Source: Desulfovibrio sp.
GTDB taxonomy: Bacteria; Desulfobacterota; Desulfovibrionia; Desulfovibrionales; Desulfovibrionaceae
DNA: 64,000 nt
Direction: 5' to 3'
NCBI GenBank assembly: GCA_016218665.1
Contig: JACRDI010000008.1
Coordinates: forward strand, 186,001-250,000
The translations under genes were made by a program, and so were the position numbers. The notes below the pieces were generated by a model that searched no databases, had not been told where the DNA came from, and was given only the letters and a program-made list of their open reading frames with translations. This document shows positions 19,329 to 27,723 of the stretch, piece after piece; the stretch's first letter is position 1, and every line of letters begins with the position of its first letter.

Positions 19329-20555
19329 ATGGCGATTTCATGGAAAACTGCGGTGAAGGGCGTCCGCTACCGGGAGCACCCCACACGCAAGCACGGCAAG
19401 CGGGCTGACCGCTATTGGGCCTTGCAGTACAAGTTGCACGGCAAGGTCATCAATGAGGCCGTGGGCTGGTGGTCTGACGGGCACAACCAGGAAGAGGCCG
19501 AGGGCTACTTGCGGACGCTGCGCCAGAATTGGAACTCCGGCGAAGGGCCGCAGACCCTTGTGGAGATTCAAGCCGAGGGCAAGGCCCTGCGGACAGAAGA
19601 GGCCCGCCGCGACATTTCCCTTGCCGACTACTGGACGGAGAATTACGCGCCCCAGGCCCAGCAAGGCAAACGCCCTGAAACTTGGCGGGGTGAAGAGCGC
19701 AACATGCGCTTTTGGCTGGCCCCGGCAGTTGGGCAAATGCCGCTGCGCAAGATTCACCCCCGCAATCTGGAAGCACTGCGGCAGAAGATGGTTGCCGAGG
19801 GCAAGGCCACCAGAACGATTCAGCACGTGCTGGCAACCCTGCGGGCCGTCTGGAAACATGCGAAGCGCTGGGGAGTGGTTGAAGGCGACTGCCCGGCCAA
19901 GGGCGTAGAGCTTGGGCGCATCGACAACGGGCGCGTCCGCTTTCTGGACCCTGCCGGGGTGAATGAGTTACTAGACGCGGTGCGGGAACGAGACGAAAAC
20001 GCTTGGCGCTTGTGCCTCATGGCCTCGCACACCGGGGCGCGGCTTGGGGAGCTTGCGGCGCTTCGCTGGGCTCATGTTGACCTTGCCGGGGGCTATCTCA
20101 CGCTGGTTCACACCAAGACGGGCAAGCCCCGCGCCTTCCCCATGACTCCGCAGGTTGCGGCAATGCTGGCAGAGATTGGGCCGGGCGCTGCAAATGAGCT
20201 TGTGCTGACCAACGCGGACGGCAACCCCTGGCGGACCCAGCCGAACGCCTTCCGCCGGGCCGTGGCTGCGCTGGGCCTGAATGACGGGCGCACGGACGCA
20301 CGGGAAAAGATCGTGTTCCATTCCCTGCGGCATAGCGCCGCCTCGCTCATGTTGGCGGGGGGCGTTGACGCGCGCACCATCATGGAGCTTTTCGGCTGGT
20401 CCACCCTCGCCATGCTCCAACGCTACACACACCCCGGAGCCGAAGCCAAGGCCCGCGCCGTTGCTACGCTTGGGGCAGCCATGAACGCGCAACCCGGCAA
20501 GGTATTGCCCTTCAAAAGAGCTGGCGGGAGTCCTCTTGACAGCACGGCACGATAG
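19329..20555 (+). CDS. int: Tyrosine recombinase integrase of the island
   Basis: This enzyme catalyses site-specific integration and excision at tRNA-Phe. The 408-residue protein has an N-terminal arm-binding region, a SAM-like core-binding domain (~97-190) and the catalytic domain. The active residues are visible: R238 in TGARLGEL, K263 in HTKTGKPR, H331 and R334 in FHSLRHSAAS, W357 and nucleophile Y366 in QRYTHP. The ATG at 19329 is preceded by CAGGGGG. It sits directly inside the left attachment copy and reads into the island, the classic arrangement. The 23-bp repeat overlaps its leader. Confidence 0.95.
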   Translation: MAISWKTAVKGVRYREHPTRKHGKRADRYWALQYKLHGKVINEAVGWWSDGHNQEEAEGYLRTLRQNWNSGEGPQTLVEIQAEGKALRTEEARRDISLADYWTENYAPQAQQGKRPETWRGEERNMRFWLAPAVGQMPLRKIHPRNLEALRQKMVAEGKATRTIQHVLATLRAVWKHAKRWGVVEGDCPAKGVELGRIDNGRVRFLDPAGVNELLDAVRERDENAWRLCLMASHTGARLGELAALRWAHVDLAGGYLTLVHTKTGKPRAFPMTPQVAAMLAEIGPGAANELVLTNADGNPWRTQPNAFRRAVAALGLNDGRTDAREKIVFHSLRHSAASLMLAGGVDARTIMELFGWSTLAMLQRYTHPGAEAKARAVATLGAAMNAQPGKVLPFKRAGGSPLDSTAR

Positions 20556-20577
20556 CACTATCTGATAGCAGGAAGAT

Positions 20578-20832
20578 ATGAACAACAGGCAGCGAAAAAC
20601 ACTAGCGGCGGTCTTTGCCTTACCCGCTTCGGGCAGCATCCATTGGGCGGACATAGAAGCGCTGCTTATTGCCGCAGGGGCCAGGGTTGTGGAAGGGCGC
20701 GGTTCACGTGTCCGCTTTGTGGCGGGGGCGCTGGTAGCCACCTTCCATCGGCCCCACCCGGAAAAAGAGGCCAAGCCGTACCAGGTGCGGGCGGCAAAGG
20801 AATTTCTTGCAGAAATAGGAGTGAAGCCATGA
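20578..20832 (+). CDS. hicA: HicA-family toxin
   Basis: An 84-residue HicA-type mRNA interferase, the toxin of a type II toxin-antitoxin pair. It has the double-stranded RNA-binding-like fold signature with a conserved His in ATFHRPHPEKEAKPYQ and the ending VRAAKEFLAEIG. Its stop codon overlaps the antitoxin start as ATGA. It begins 22 bases after the integrase gene and may be read from the same transcript, which would help stabilise the island. Confidence 0.88.
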   Translation: MNNRQRKTLAAVFALPASGSIHWADIEALLIAAGARVVEGRGSRVRFVAGALVATFHRPHPEKEAKPYQVRAAKEFLAEIGVKP

Positions 20833-21155
20833 GCACCATGACGTACAAGGACTACAGCGCCCGGATTGAGTTTAGCGACGAGGACGGCTGCTTCATTGGC
20901 CGTATGGCGGGCATCCGTGATATCGTCACCTTCCACGGCGATTCCGTGGCGGAGCTGCGCGCGGCCTTTGAAGAGGCCGTCAACGACTACCTTGAAACCT
21001 GCGAGCGTGAAGGGCTAAAGCCCCAGCGCCCGTATTCTGGCAAGGTGATGCTGCGCATCCCCCCAGAGGTCCACGCCCGCGCGGCCATGCAGGCCGAGGC
21101 CCACGGCAAGTCGCTCAACCAGTGGGTGGCCGAGGCTCTGCGGCACGTGAATTAG
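20829..21155 (+). CDS. hicB: HicB-family antitoxin
   Basis: A 108-residue partner of HicA. The N-terminal half is a degraded RNase H-like HicB fold (YSARIEFSDEDGCFIGRM, then GDSVAELRAAFEEAVNDYLE). The C-terminal half is a ribbon-helix-helix DNA-binding segment (RIPPEVHARAAMQAEAHG, then SLNQWVAEAL) that should autoregulate the operon. The start overlaps the hicA stop by four bases. A terminator-like hairpin follows at 21181. Confidence 0.92.
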   Translation: MSTMTYKDYSARIEFSDEDGCFIGRMAGIRDIVTFHGDSVAELRAAFEEAVNDYLETCEREGLKPQRPYSGKVMLRIPPEVHARAAMQAEAHGKSLNQWVAEALRHVN

Positions 21156-21180
21156 GCGGGGTCCAGGGCCGGAACGTAGA

Positions 21181-21216
21181 GAAAGGCCGCGAGTCCGGGT
21201 GGAGTGGCGGCCTTTC
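21181..21216 (+). terminator. Hairpin after hicAB
   Basis: Ten-base arms (GAAAGGCCGC and its complement) surround a 16-base loop, 25 bases after the hicB stop. There is only a short T stretch inside the right arm, so termination strength is uncertain. Confidence 0.55.
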
Positions 21217-21399
21217 GAGTGATGATCGTGCGTGGCGCGGCTTGTGCGGGGCCTTGCATGGGTAAGATATAAGCCCGCAGTTGTTCTGTGTCAACATTTC
21301 CAGGGCCTAGGGGCGGCCTAATTACCCGTCCCGAAAAGCTGCCTGCCCCTGGCGGCCTGGCCCTGGACTCTACAAGGGGATAGCGAAGGGGGCTTGCGC

Positions 21400-22593
21400 A
21401 TGGAATATATCGACGGCCAAGCTGTTCTTAAGAAGTACGGCATATCTGTAGGCGAACTCGTGAAGGCCATTCACGACGGGCTCCCGGCATATGACGCGGT
21501 TACTGGAAAGAGGGTCATTGACCAAGACATGATGATTGCCTGTCCAAAGTACGAAACAGAAGAGCAAGCCGCTAAAGCTGTCGATTATGTTGACAACATG
21601 CTTGCGGCAACACGGATGAGTCAGGGAATGCCGCCATTTCGTGACTATTCACATTCAGGGGCAGGTTACATAGACGCCGTTGTGCGGAAGGATAAAGTTC
21701 AACTCTTTTTGAAGAATTGCAAATCATATAAGTTTCCAGAAGGATATGACCAACCACAAGAGCCTTGCGGCATATTCCCGCTGCGGTACGACACATTCCA
21801 CCGTGAATATGCAGAAGCAGTGCATCTTAAGATGCATGGCGACAACGAAACCGTAATCGGATTGTATCAAAAGCTCATCGGGGCGATGCGCCTTCCCGTG
21901 GCGGCTGTTGAAGAACGATTTAGAAAGGCTTCCTCAGACAGTGGGATTGATATCCGCCATGTGCCGCTTACGCCGGGGCAAGACTGGCTTGGGAACACAG
22001 ACCCTCTCCTGAACCGAAAGCAGATAGCCCGCCCCATTTCTGTCTTTGATCTGCTTGCCAGGTGGTCGGGCGCATCCGGCGAAAGCATGGGCGCACTCTC
22101 TGAAAGGCTTGTGCGATTCCACAAACATGGCGCTCTGCATCTCTTTGAGCCCCAGCAAAAGGGGCCGCGCATTCTGTACGCCCCTTCAACAAAAGACGCG
22201 GCGGCAATCGAGATTGATTGTGCGGCGGCTTCGCATGACAGATGGACGGAAGGAAGCCAGGCCGCCAACGATTTGTCCGGCCTCTTTGCGGACATGGCCG
22301 AAGTGGAGGCCCTTGAGGCTCAATACGATTCCTTGAAGCCTATAGCTTCCGACAACAGCGGCCAGGAGCCCGGACAGGTTGCGCCGATGGGGATAGTTGA
22401 AGCTGAAGATACGCCAGGGGCCAAGCCCACACCTGAAAACATGCTTCGGATGCACCAGGCAAACCCGGAGAAGTGGACTCGTAAGGCGCTGGGAGACAAG
22501 TATTTTCGCAATTCTCCAGGCGAGAATGACGAAACGGTCAAAAGTCGCCTTCAACGGTATCTCGCCAAGATCAGCAAAAGGCCAAAAGCATAA
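21400..22593 (+). CDS. Unrecognised island protein of lower GC
   Basis: A 397-residue protein that I do not recognise. The N-terminus (YIDGQAVLKKYGISVGELV, then LPAYDAVTGKRV) looks like a winged or AlpA-like helix-turn-helix segment. The middle is charged, mixed alpha/beta sequence. The C-terminus (MLRMHQANPEKWTRKALG, then LQRYLAKISKRP) resembles a second helical DNA-binding segment. The ATG at 21400 follows GAAGGGGG and is preferred over an in-frame TTG two codons upstream. Its codon use is clearly more AT-rich than that of its neighbours, which suggests separate acquisition. It sits between the integrase/HicAB module and the replication module, a usual cargo position. Confidence 0.7.
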   Translation: MEYIDGQAVLKKYGISVGELVKAIHDGLPAYDAVTGKRVIDQDMMIACPKYETEEQAAKAVDYVDNMLAATRMSQGMPPFRDYSHSGAGYIDAVVRKDKVQLFLKNCKSYKFPEGYDQPQEPCGIFPLRYDTFHREYAEAVHLKMHGDNETVIGLYQKLIGAMRLPVAAVEERFRKASSDSGIDIRHVPLTPGQDWLGNTDPLLNRKQIARPISVFDLLARWSGASGESMGALSERLVRFHKHGALHLFEPQQKGPRILYAPSTKDAAAIEIDCAAASHDRWTEGSQAANDLSGLFADMAEVEALEAQYDSLKPIASDNSGQEPGQVAPMGIVEAEDTPGAKPTPENMLRMHQANPEKWTRKALGDKYFRNSPGENDETVKSRLQRYLAKISKRPKA

Positions 22594-22600
22594 TTGACTG

Positions 22601-22758
22601 GTGCATGGTGCATGGGGGGGTGCATTTTTGAACCGAGTATGCACCTCTCGTCTTATGTTGCCCTGTGCGAGTATTCTTCATTGATTCCAAAACATTCCAA
22701 GCTGCAAAAAACTTTCTGTCACATAGCATAACTGTGCTTGATGCACCGCCCCAGGTGC
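22601..22758. promoter_or_regulatory. Cluster of GTGCAT/ATGCAC motifs upstream of the AlpA-like gene
   Basis: In the 233-bp gene-free stretch, GTGCAT occurs at 22601, 22608 and 22620, and its complement ATGCAC at 22639 and 22741, with GGTGCA at 22754. The pair at 22620/22639 can form a hairpin. The pattern suggests binding sites for a regulator of the replication module that follows. Confidence 0.4.
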
Positions 22759-22826
22759 AACGGACACTTCTAGGAACTGGTGGGACATTGGTCCTCGCCG
22801 GAACCTAGAACCCGGAGCACAGCACA

Positions 22827-23057
22827 ATGAACACCGACTCTTACGCCGAACTCGAAAGAACCCTGCCTCCAATCCTCTCCCGAACCGAAGTCCCAAAGCT
22901 CACAGGCGGCCTAATCTCCGCCGGGCGCTTGGCAAACTTGGATTGCCTGGGCCAAGGGCCGCGCCGCATTACCTTGGGCCGCAAGGTGGGCTACACCCGC
23001 GCCGATTTCATCGCGTGGATGCGCTCACGTGGCGGACAGTCCGAGGTGGAAGGGTAG
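22827..23057 (+). CDS. AlpA/excisionase-like small DNA-binding protein
   Basis: A 76-residue protein with a winged-helix-like arrangement: PPILSRTEVPKLTGG as the helix-turn-helix, then ITLGRKVGYTRADFIAWMRS as the wing and last helix. That ending is typical of AlpA/Xis-type regulators of P4-like elements. It precedes the primase-helicase gene, as in many satellites. It could act as an excisionase or as an activator. The ATG at 22827 has no strong ribosome site. Confidence 0.65.
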   Translation: MNTDSYAELERTLPPILSRTEVPKLTGGLISAGRLANLDCLGQGPRRITLGRKVGYTRADFIAWMRSRGGQSEVEG

Positions 23058-23062
23058 CCGCC

Positions 23063-23275
23063 ATGCAGAAAACAGAAAACCCCGGATTCGTGGTCCGGGG
23101 CTCTGTGCTGGTGCTGAAAGTCTGCGTTGCTTGTGAGACTTTCTTACACCGGGCGGGCCTCGCCGTCAAACTCTGGACCCTGCGCTGGCTGCGCACCCTC
23201 ACCTCTGAAATGGGCATGGCCTGTAGCCGATGGACTGACAGGCTCACCATTGCCATTGAAGGGGGGAGCCGATGA
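23063..23275 (+). CDS. Small island protein, unrecognised
   Basis: A 70-residue basic, Leu/Trp/Cys-containing reading frame from ATG 23063. It ends in a TGA that overlaps the start of the primase-helicase gene (ATGA), which supports translational coupling. No family was recognised. An AAGGGTAG site lies just upstream. It could be only a coupling leader for the large gene. Confidence 0.45.
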   Translation: MQKTENPGFVVRGSVLVLKVCVACETFLHRAGLAVKLWTLRWLRTLTSEMGMACSRWTDRLTIAIEGGSR

Positions 23276-26178
23276 CAAGCGCCGTGAATGCCTTCCGCGC
23301 CCGGTTGGAAGAGGCCGGGCTTGTGCCTGGGGAGATCATCGCGGACGGCCAGCTCCACCGCTGCGCCACGGTGACAAAGCCCCGGTCCGTGAACGCTGCC
23401 TACATCGCTCACCTGGACGAACCGCCTTCTCTCTGGTGGCTTGATTGGGCCACGGGCCAGGGGGGCACCTGGACCGCCAAGGAAGAACGCACCCTGAGCC
23501 CAGCCGAGCGCCAGGCGCTACAGGCCCGTATCGAGGCGGACCGCCGCGCACGACAAGAGGAAGAGGTCAAGCGCCATGCCGAGGCCCGCGACAAGGCCCG
23601 GCGCATCCTGGCCGAAGCCACGGAATGCACGGCGCACCCCTACCTTGAGCGCAAGGGCGTGAAGCCCTGCCCCGGCCTCAAGATCGGCACGGACGGGCGG
23701 CTGGTGGTGCCTTTGCTGGGAGAGGACGGCAAGCCTGTGTCGCTGCAATTCATCGCAGAGGACGGCGGCAAGCTGTTTCTCGCTGGCGGGCGCACCAAGG
23801 GCGGATACTTCGCAATCAAGGGGGCCGCTGGCCCGCTCTACATTGCCGAGGGCTTGGCAACGGGCCTGAGCATCCTTGAGGCCACGGGGCAAACGGTCCT
23901 CTGCGCCTTCAACGCCGGGAACCTTGAGCACGTGGCGGCCCTGGCCCGGCAGAAGTACCCGGACCGGGAGCTTGTGCTTTGCGCAGACGATGACCACGGC
24001 ACAGACGGCAACCCCGGCCTGAGCAAGGCGACTGCGGCGGCCCTGTCCGTGGGCGCATCCTTGGCCGTGCCGAGCTTCAAGGAACCTGCCGGGCGCACTG
24101 ACTTCAACGATCTGCACCAAGCAGAGGGCCTGGACGTGGTGCGGGCGCAACTGGCGGCGGCTGCGAAGCCCGAGGCCGTTCCCGTATCTGCGAAGAACAG
24201 GAAGAGCACAGGGAGTGCGCTGGGCAACTCTTTCTCCCTCCGTGACTCCGGCGTGTTCTTCATGGAGGTGGATAAAGACGGCAACCCGGAATGGCACTGG
24301 GTATGCTCCCCGCTGCGCATCCTGGCCCGCACACGGAATGCGGACGGCCAAGCCTGGGGGCATCTCTTGGAAGTGCTTGACCCTGAAGGCCACGCGCACC
24401 GTTGGGCCATGCCTGCAAGCCTCATGGCTGGAAGTGGTGACGCCTACCGCGCCGAATTGCTGTCCCTGGGCCTGGGCATCGCACCTGGCTTGAAAGGCAA
24501 GCAACGCCTGGACCTCTTCTTTAGCACGGCCAAGGTTGACGGCTTCGCCCGGTGTGTTGACCGCATCGGCTGGCAGGGCAACGCCTTTGTGCTGCCTGAT
24601 TCGGTTTACGGTGAACAGGCCGGGGAATTGATCGTGCCGCAGGGCATCCCGAGTGAAAATCCGTTCCGCCAGAAAGGAAGCCTTGAAGAATGGCGGGAGC
24701 ACGTGGGCCGCGTCTGCGCTGGAAACTCCCGGCTTGTTCTGGCTGTGTGCACGGCCTTGGCCGCGCCGCTCTTGGAGCCTTTGGGCCAGGAATCCGGGGG
24801 CCTTCATATGGTGGGCGGCTCTTCTCTGGGCAAGACAACTGCGCTACGCGTGGCCGGGTCCGTGTGTGGCGGCGGGCCGGGCGGATTCATCAAGCAATGG
24901 CGGGCCACGGACAACGGACTTGAAAGCATCGCGGCGGCCCACTGTGATGCGCTCTTGTGCCTGGACGAAATGGGCCAGGCCGGGAGCAAGGTAGTTTCCG
25001 AGGTGGCTTACATGCTGGCGAACGGCCAGGGCAAGGGCCGTGCATCTCGGGACGGCCAGGCCCGCAAGGTTCACACGTGGCGCTTGCTCTTCCTTTCCAC
25101 TGGCGAGATCACGCTTGCGGACAAGGTGGCAGAGGACGGCAGGGGCCGGGCCAAGGCCGGGCAGGCCGTGCGCGTGGTGGACATTCCCGCCGATGCTGGG
25201 GCCGGGCTCGGACTGTTTGAGGCTTTGCACGGGTGCGAGAGTGCGGACCTGTTCGCCCGCCAGTTGAAAGAGGCATCGGCCAACTACTACGGGACGCCGC
25301 TCCGGGCCTTCCTGCAAGCCCTGGCAGCGGACCGCGACACGCTCACCCGTCAGGGGCGAGAGATCATGCACACCTTCGAGACGGACAACTGCCCCGAGGG
25401 CGCGGACGGGCAAGTGCGCCGGGTGTGTGGGCGCTTCGCGCTGGTGGCCGCCGCCGGAGAGCTTGGCGTTTCCCTTGGGGTGCTGCCCTGGCCCGCTGGC
25501 GAGGCTTCCAAGGCCGCCGCTACATGCTTCAAAGCCTGGGTTGAACAGCGCGGAGGCACGGGCGCGGCAGAGGTGACGGCAGGACTTGAGCAGGTCCGGC
25601 GCTTTTTCCAGGCGCACGGGGCTGCCCGTTTTGAGGACTTGGATTCGGAAGAGCACCGCGCCGTTGTCAACCGTGCCGGATACCGCCGCCGCGAGAATGG
25701 CGAGGCCGTGTTTCTGGTGTTCCCCGAGGTGTTCCGGCAAGAGGTCTGCGCGAGCTGCAATCACAAGATGCTGGCGGGGGAGCTTGTCCGCCGTGGCCTG
25801 ATTGAGGCGCAACACCCACACCAGACAAGGAAGCTGCGCAATCCCGCAGGGCGCTTCTATGTCGTGCGCGCTGCAATTTTGAGTGGGGACGGTGGGGACA
25901 GTGGGGACACGCTAGAGCCCCAACGGTTTGAACTGTCCCCAGTTGTGGGAAAGCCGAGTGGGGACAGTGGGGACACCCGGCCCCCGGATGCCCCGTCCCT
26001 GGCAAGCGTCCCCAGTGTCCCCAGTGACGAATTGACAGAGTGGGGACGGCGCGAAGCAAGCAATACCAACGATGTCCCCAGTGTCCCCAGTGTCCCCAAT
26101 GAAAACAGCATAAGCGCAACAATTCGCCCGAATACTGCGCCTGGCTGTGAGCCCTTACCGGACCGGGTGACAATATGA
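23272..26178 (+). CDS. TOPRIM primase / DUF927 helicase fusion (P4-alpha-like replication protein)
   Basis: This 968-residue protein should prime and unwind the excised element's DNA. A primase-like N-terminus is followed by a TOPRIM domain with LYIAEGLATGLSIL near 190 and the acidic motif CADDDHG at 238-244. The DUF927 ATPase/helicase domain has Walker A GGSSLGKTT at 515-523 and Walker B LLCLDEMGQ. A C-terminal winged-helix-like part follows (VFLVFPEVFRQEV). The last ~100 codons are low complexity, with SGDGGDSGD and SVPSVPS repeats encoded by an iteron-like DNA array. Both its start and its stop overlap neighbouring genes by four bases. Confidence 0.92.
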   Translation: MTSAVNAFRARLEEAGLVPGEIIADGQLHRCATVTKPRSVNAAYIAHLDEPPSLWWLDWATGQGGTWTAKEERTLSPAERQALQARIEADRRARQEEEVKRHAEARDKARRILAEATECTAHPYLERKGVKPCPGLKIGTDGRLVVPLLGEDGKPVSLQFIAEDGGKLFLAGGRTKGGYFAIKGAAGPLYIAEGLATGLSILEATGQTVLCAFNAGNLEHVAALARQKYPDRELVLCADDDHGTDGNPGLSKATAAALSVGASLAVPSFKEPAGRTDFNDLHQAEGLDVVRAQLAAAAKPEAVPVSAKNRKSTGSALGNSFSLRDSGVFFMEVDKDGNPEWHWVCSPLRILARTRNADGQAWGHLLEVLDPEGHAHRWAMPASLMAGSGDAYRAELLSLGLGIAPGLKGKQRLDLFFSTAKVDGFARCVDRIGWQGNAFVLPDSVYGEQAGELIVPQGIPSENPFRQKGSLEEWREHVGRVCAGNSRLVLAVCTALAAPLLEPLGQESGGLHMVGGSSLGKTTALRVAGSVCGGGPGGFIKQWRATDNGLESIAAAHCDALLCLDEMGQAGSKVVSEVAYMLANGQGKGRASRDGQARKVHTWRLLFLSTGEITLADKVAEDGRGRAKAGQAVRVVDIPADAGAGLGLFEALHGCESADLFARQLKEASANYYGTPLRAFLQALAADRDTLTRQGREIMHTFETDNCPEGADGQVRRVCGRFALVAAAGELGVSLGVLPWPAGEASKAAATCFKAWVEQRGGTGAAEVTAGLEQVRRFFQAHGAARFEDLDSEEHRAVVNRAGYRRRENGEAVFLVFPEVFRQEVCASCNHKMLAGELVRRGLIEAQHPHQTRKLRNPAGRFYVVRAAILSGDGGDSGDTLEPQRFELSPVVGKPSGDSGDTRPPDAPSLASVPSVPSDELTEWGRREASNTNDVPSVPSVPNENSISATIRPNTAPGCEPLPDRVTI
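25884..26098. repeat. Twelve GTCCCCA/TGGGGAC iteron-like repeats
   Basis: TGGGGAC occurs at 25884, 25893, 25902, 25959, 25968 and 26041. GTCCCCA occurs at 25935, 26008, 26017, 26074, 26083 and 26092. Adjacent copies are spaced 9 bp apart, and the two orientations alternate in blocks. All lie inside the 3' end of the primase-helicase gene. Confidence 0.9.
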
Positions 26179-26456
26179 CCGCCGCCCATTGGATTGAATC
26201 CCGAGGCGTCCGGGTCTGGGCAGAGGGTGACTTGCTCACTTTGGAGGGGCTGGCCGCTCTTGATCCGGAACAGGCGTCCGAGGTGTTGCATTTCGCCCGG
26301 CAGAACAAGGCGCGGCTGTTGGAAGAGCTTGGGGGGCCTCCGGGCCTCCCGGTCCGCCCCTGCCTGGGGTGCGGCAAGCCGTTCACGCCGTCTGATGAAA
26401 ACAAGGTCTTTTGCCGGGCCAGGTGCTTCAACACCATGCGCGGGGTGCTGCAATGA
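26175..26456 (+). CDS. Small zinc-finger-like island protein
   Basis: A 93-residue protein. The first half is a short helical segment (RVWAEGDLLTLEGL). The C-terminal part has a CX2C...CX3C arrangement (CLGCGKPFTP, then FCRARCFN) that would bind zinc. Start and stop both overlap neighbouring genes as ATGA, so it is coupled to the primase-helicase upstream and the nuclease downstream. Its function is unknown; a DNA-processing accessory role is plausible from context. Confidence 0.65.
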   Translation: MTAAHWIESRGVRVWAEGDLLTLEGLAALDPEQASEVLHFARQNKARLLEELGGPPGLPVRPCLGCGKPFTPSDENKVFCRARCFNTMRGVLQ

Positions 26457-26923
26457 AAATCATCCGCGACACCCGCGAGCAAGCGCCGTTCACCTTCGCC
26501 GGGTATGACTGCGAGGTGGTGGCCGGAACGCTCACCACGGGCGACTACAGCCTTGCCGGGCTGCTGGACCGCTGCGCCGTCGAGCGCAAGAGCCTGGACG
26601 ATCTGCTGGGCTGCCTCACTGGCGAAGGCCGGGAGCGTTTCGAGAGGGAGCTTGCCCGCGCCCGTGGCCTGGACGCCTTTGCCGTGGTGGTGGAGGTGAG
26701 CTTTCAGGACATGGCGGAAGGCCGCTACCGGAGCAAGATGAAGCCACACGCGGCGCTGCAATCGGTTCTGGCCTTCCAGGTCCGCTACCGTGTTCCCTTC
26801 CTCTGGTGCGGAACCAGGGCCGGGGCAGAGTACGCGGCCTATCACTTCCTGCGGCACTATCTGCGGGAAGCGTCCACCAGATACAAGAGCATCCTTGAGG
26901 CCCACGGGCCGCAGGCAGCATAG
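26453..26923 (+). CDS. ERCC4-type nuclease domain protein
   Basis: This 156-residue stand-alone nuclease is of the XPF/ERCC4 family, which cuts branched or flapped DNA. The catalytic signatures are RDTREQ at 5-10, GDYS at 30-33 and ERKSLDDLL at 44-52. No helix-hairpin-helix domain follows, so it depends on a partner for DNA recognition. It is translationally coupled to the upstream zinc-finger protein and probably acts in replication or recombination of the element. Confidence 0.88.
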   Translation: MKIIRDTREQAPFTFAGYDCEVVAGTLTTGDYSLAGLLDRCAVERKSLDDLLGCLTGEGRERFERELARARGLDAFAVVVEVSFQDMAEGRYRSKMKPHAALQSVLAFQVRYRVPFLWCGTRAGAEYAAYHFLRHYLREASTRYKSILEAHGPQAA

Positions 26924-26934
26924 GAGCTAATGAC

Positions 26935-27723
26935 ATGGCGAAACGTAAGGCAAAAGAAAAGCCCACGGACAAGGCCCCGGTGAAGATGCGGGAAATGACC
27001 CCGGCGGAACAGGCCAGATATGAAGCGTACAAGGCGCGGAAAGCGGCTACGCCTGAGCCGCTGAAATATGAAGAGAGGGAAGCACGGGACGGGGTGCGGC
27101 AGTTGGTCAACCGCCAGGATGCCCCGCCAGGCTTTGAAGTATCGGCAATGGCGGCGGCAACGGGCACAGTTGACCTTGGTGCGGGCACGGGCTTGATAAA
27201 TCAGGTAGGCAACGCTGTGCCCACGTATAGCGACCCCGTAGCCCACGGAAACGACATCATCGCCAGAATGACGGACATAGCCCCTAGTGACGGCCTGGAA
27301 GGGATGCTAGCCGCTCAAATGGTGACGTGCCACAACGCGGCGATGGAGTGTATGCGCCGGGCTCACGTGGACAAACAGACCCTTGAGGGCCGCAAACTCA
27401 ACCTCACCTTCGCAGATCGTTTCCTGCGAACCTTCACGGCGCAGGTGGAGGCCCTGGCGAAGTATCGGGGCAAGGGCCAGCAAAAGGTGACTGTGGAGCA
27501 TGTCCACGTCCACCAGGGCGGGCAAGCCATTGTCGGCAACGTGACAACCGGGGGAGGGGGGCATGGAACAGGAAATGACGGCACAACCTCAAGCCAGCGC
27601 GCAATCGAGGCCGCCGGAGAATCAATCACGCTTCGATCTGCGGACGGTGCGGAAGTGTGGGGCGCGTTGCAAGGGAACGGGGAAGCCGTGCCAGCAACCC
27701 GCGATGCCGAACGGGCGCTGTAA
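26935..27723 (+). CDS. Conserved-looking island protein of unknown function
   Basis: A 262-residue protein. It has a basic Lys-rich N-terminus, a helical middle (LEGMLAAQMVTCHNAAM, then FADRFLRTFTAQVEALAKYR) and the distinctive strand VEHVHVHQGGQAIVGNV followed by a Gly-rich linker. I associate that strand with an uncharacterised family found near phage and integrative-element genes, but I cannot name a function. Its 3' part overlaps the next gene by 161 bp in another frame, so the real C-terminus after the Gly-rich linker may carry little structure. Confidence 0.65.
   Translation: MAKRKAKEKPTDKAPVKMREMTPAEQARYEAYKARKAATPEPLKYEEREARDGVRQLVNRQDAPPGFEVSAMAAATGTVDLGAGTGLINQVGNAVPTYSDPVAHGNDIIARMTDIAPSDGLEGMLAAQMVTCHNAAMECMRRAHVDKQTLEGRKLNLTFADRFLRTFTAQVEALAKYRGKGQQKVTVEHVHVHQGGQAIVGNVTTGGGGHGTGNDGTTSSQRAIEAAGESITLRSADGAEVWGALQGNGEAVPATRDAERAL

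Noticed and set aside
25884-26098. CRISPR array
   Set aside because: The 7-9-bp units are adjacent or irregularly spaced, occur in both orientations and lie in a coding frame; there are no unique spacers or cas genes.
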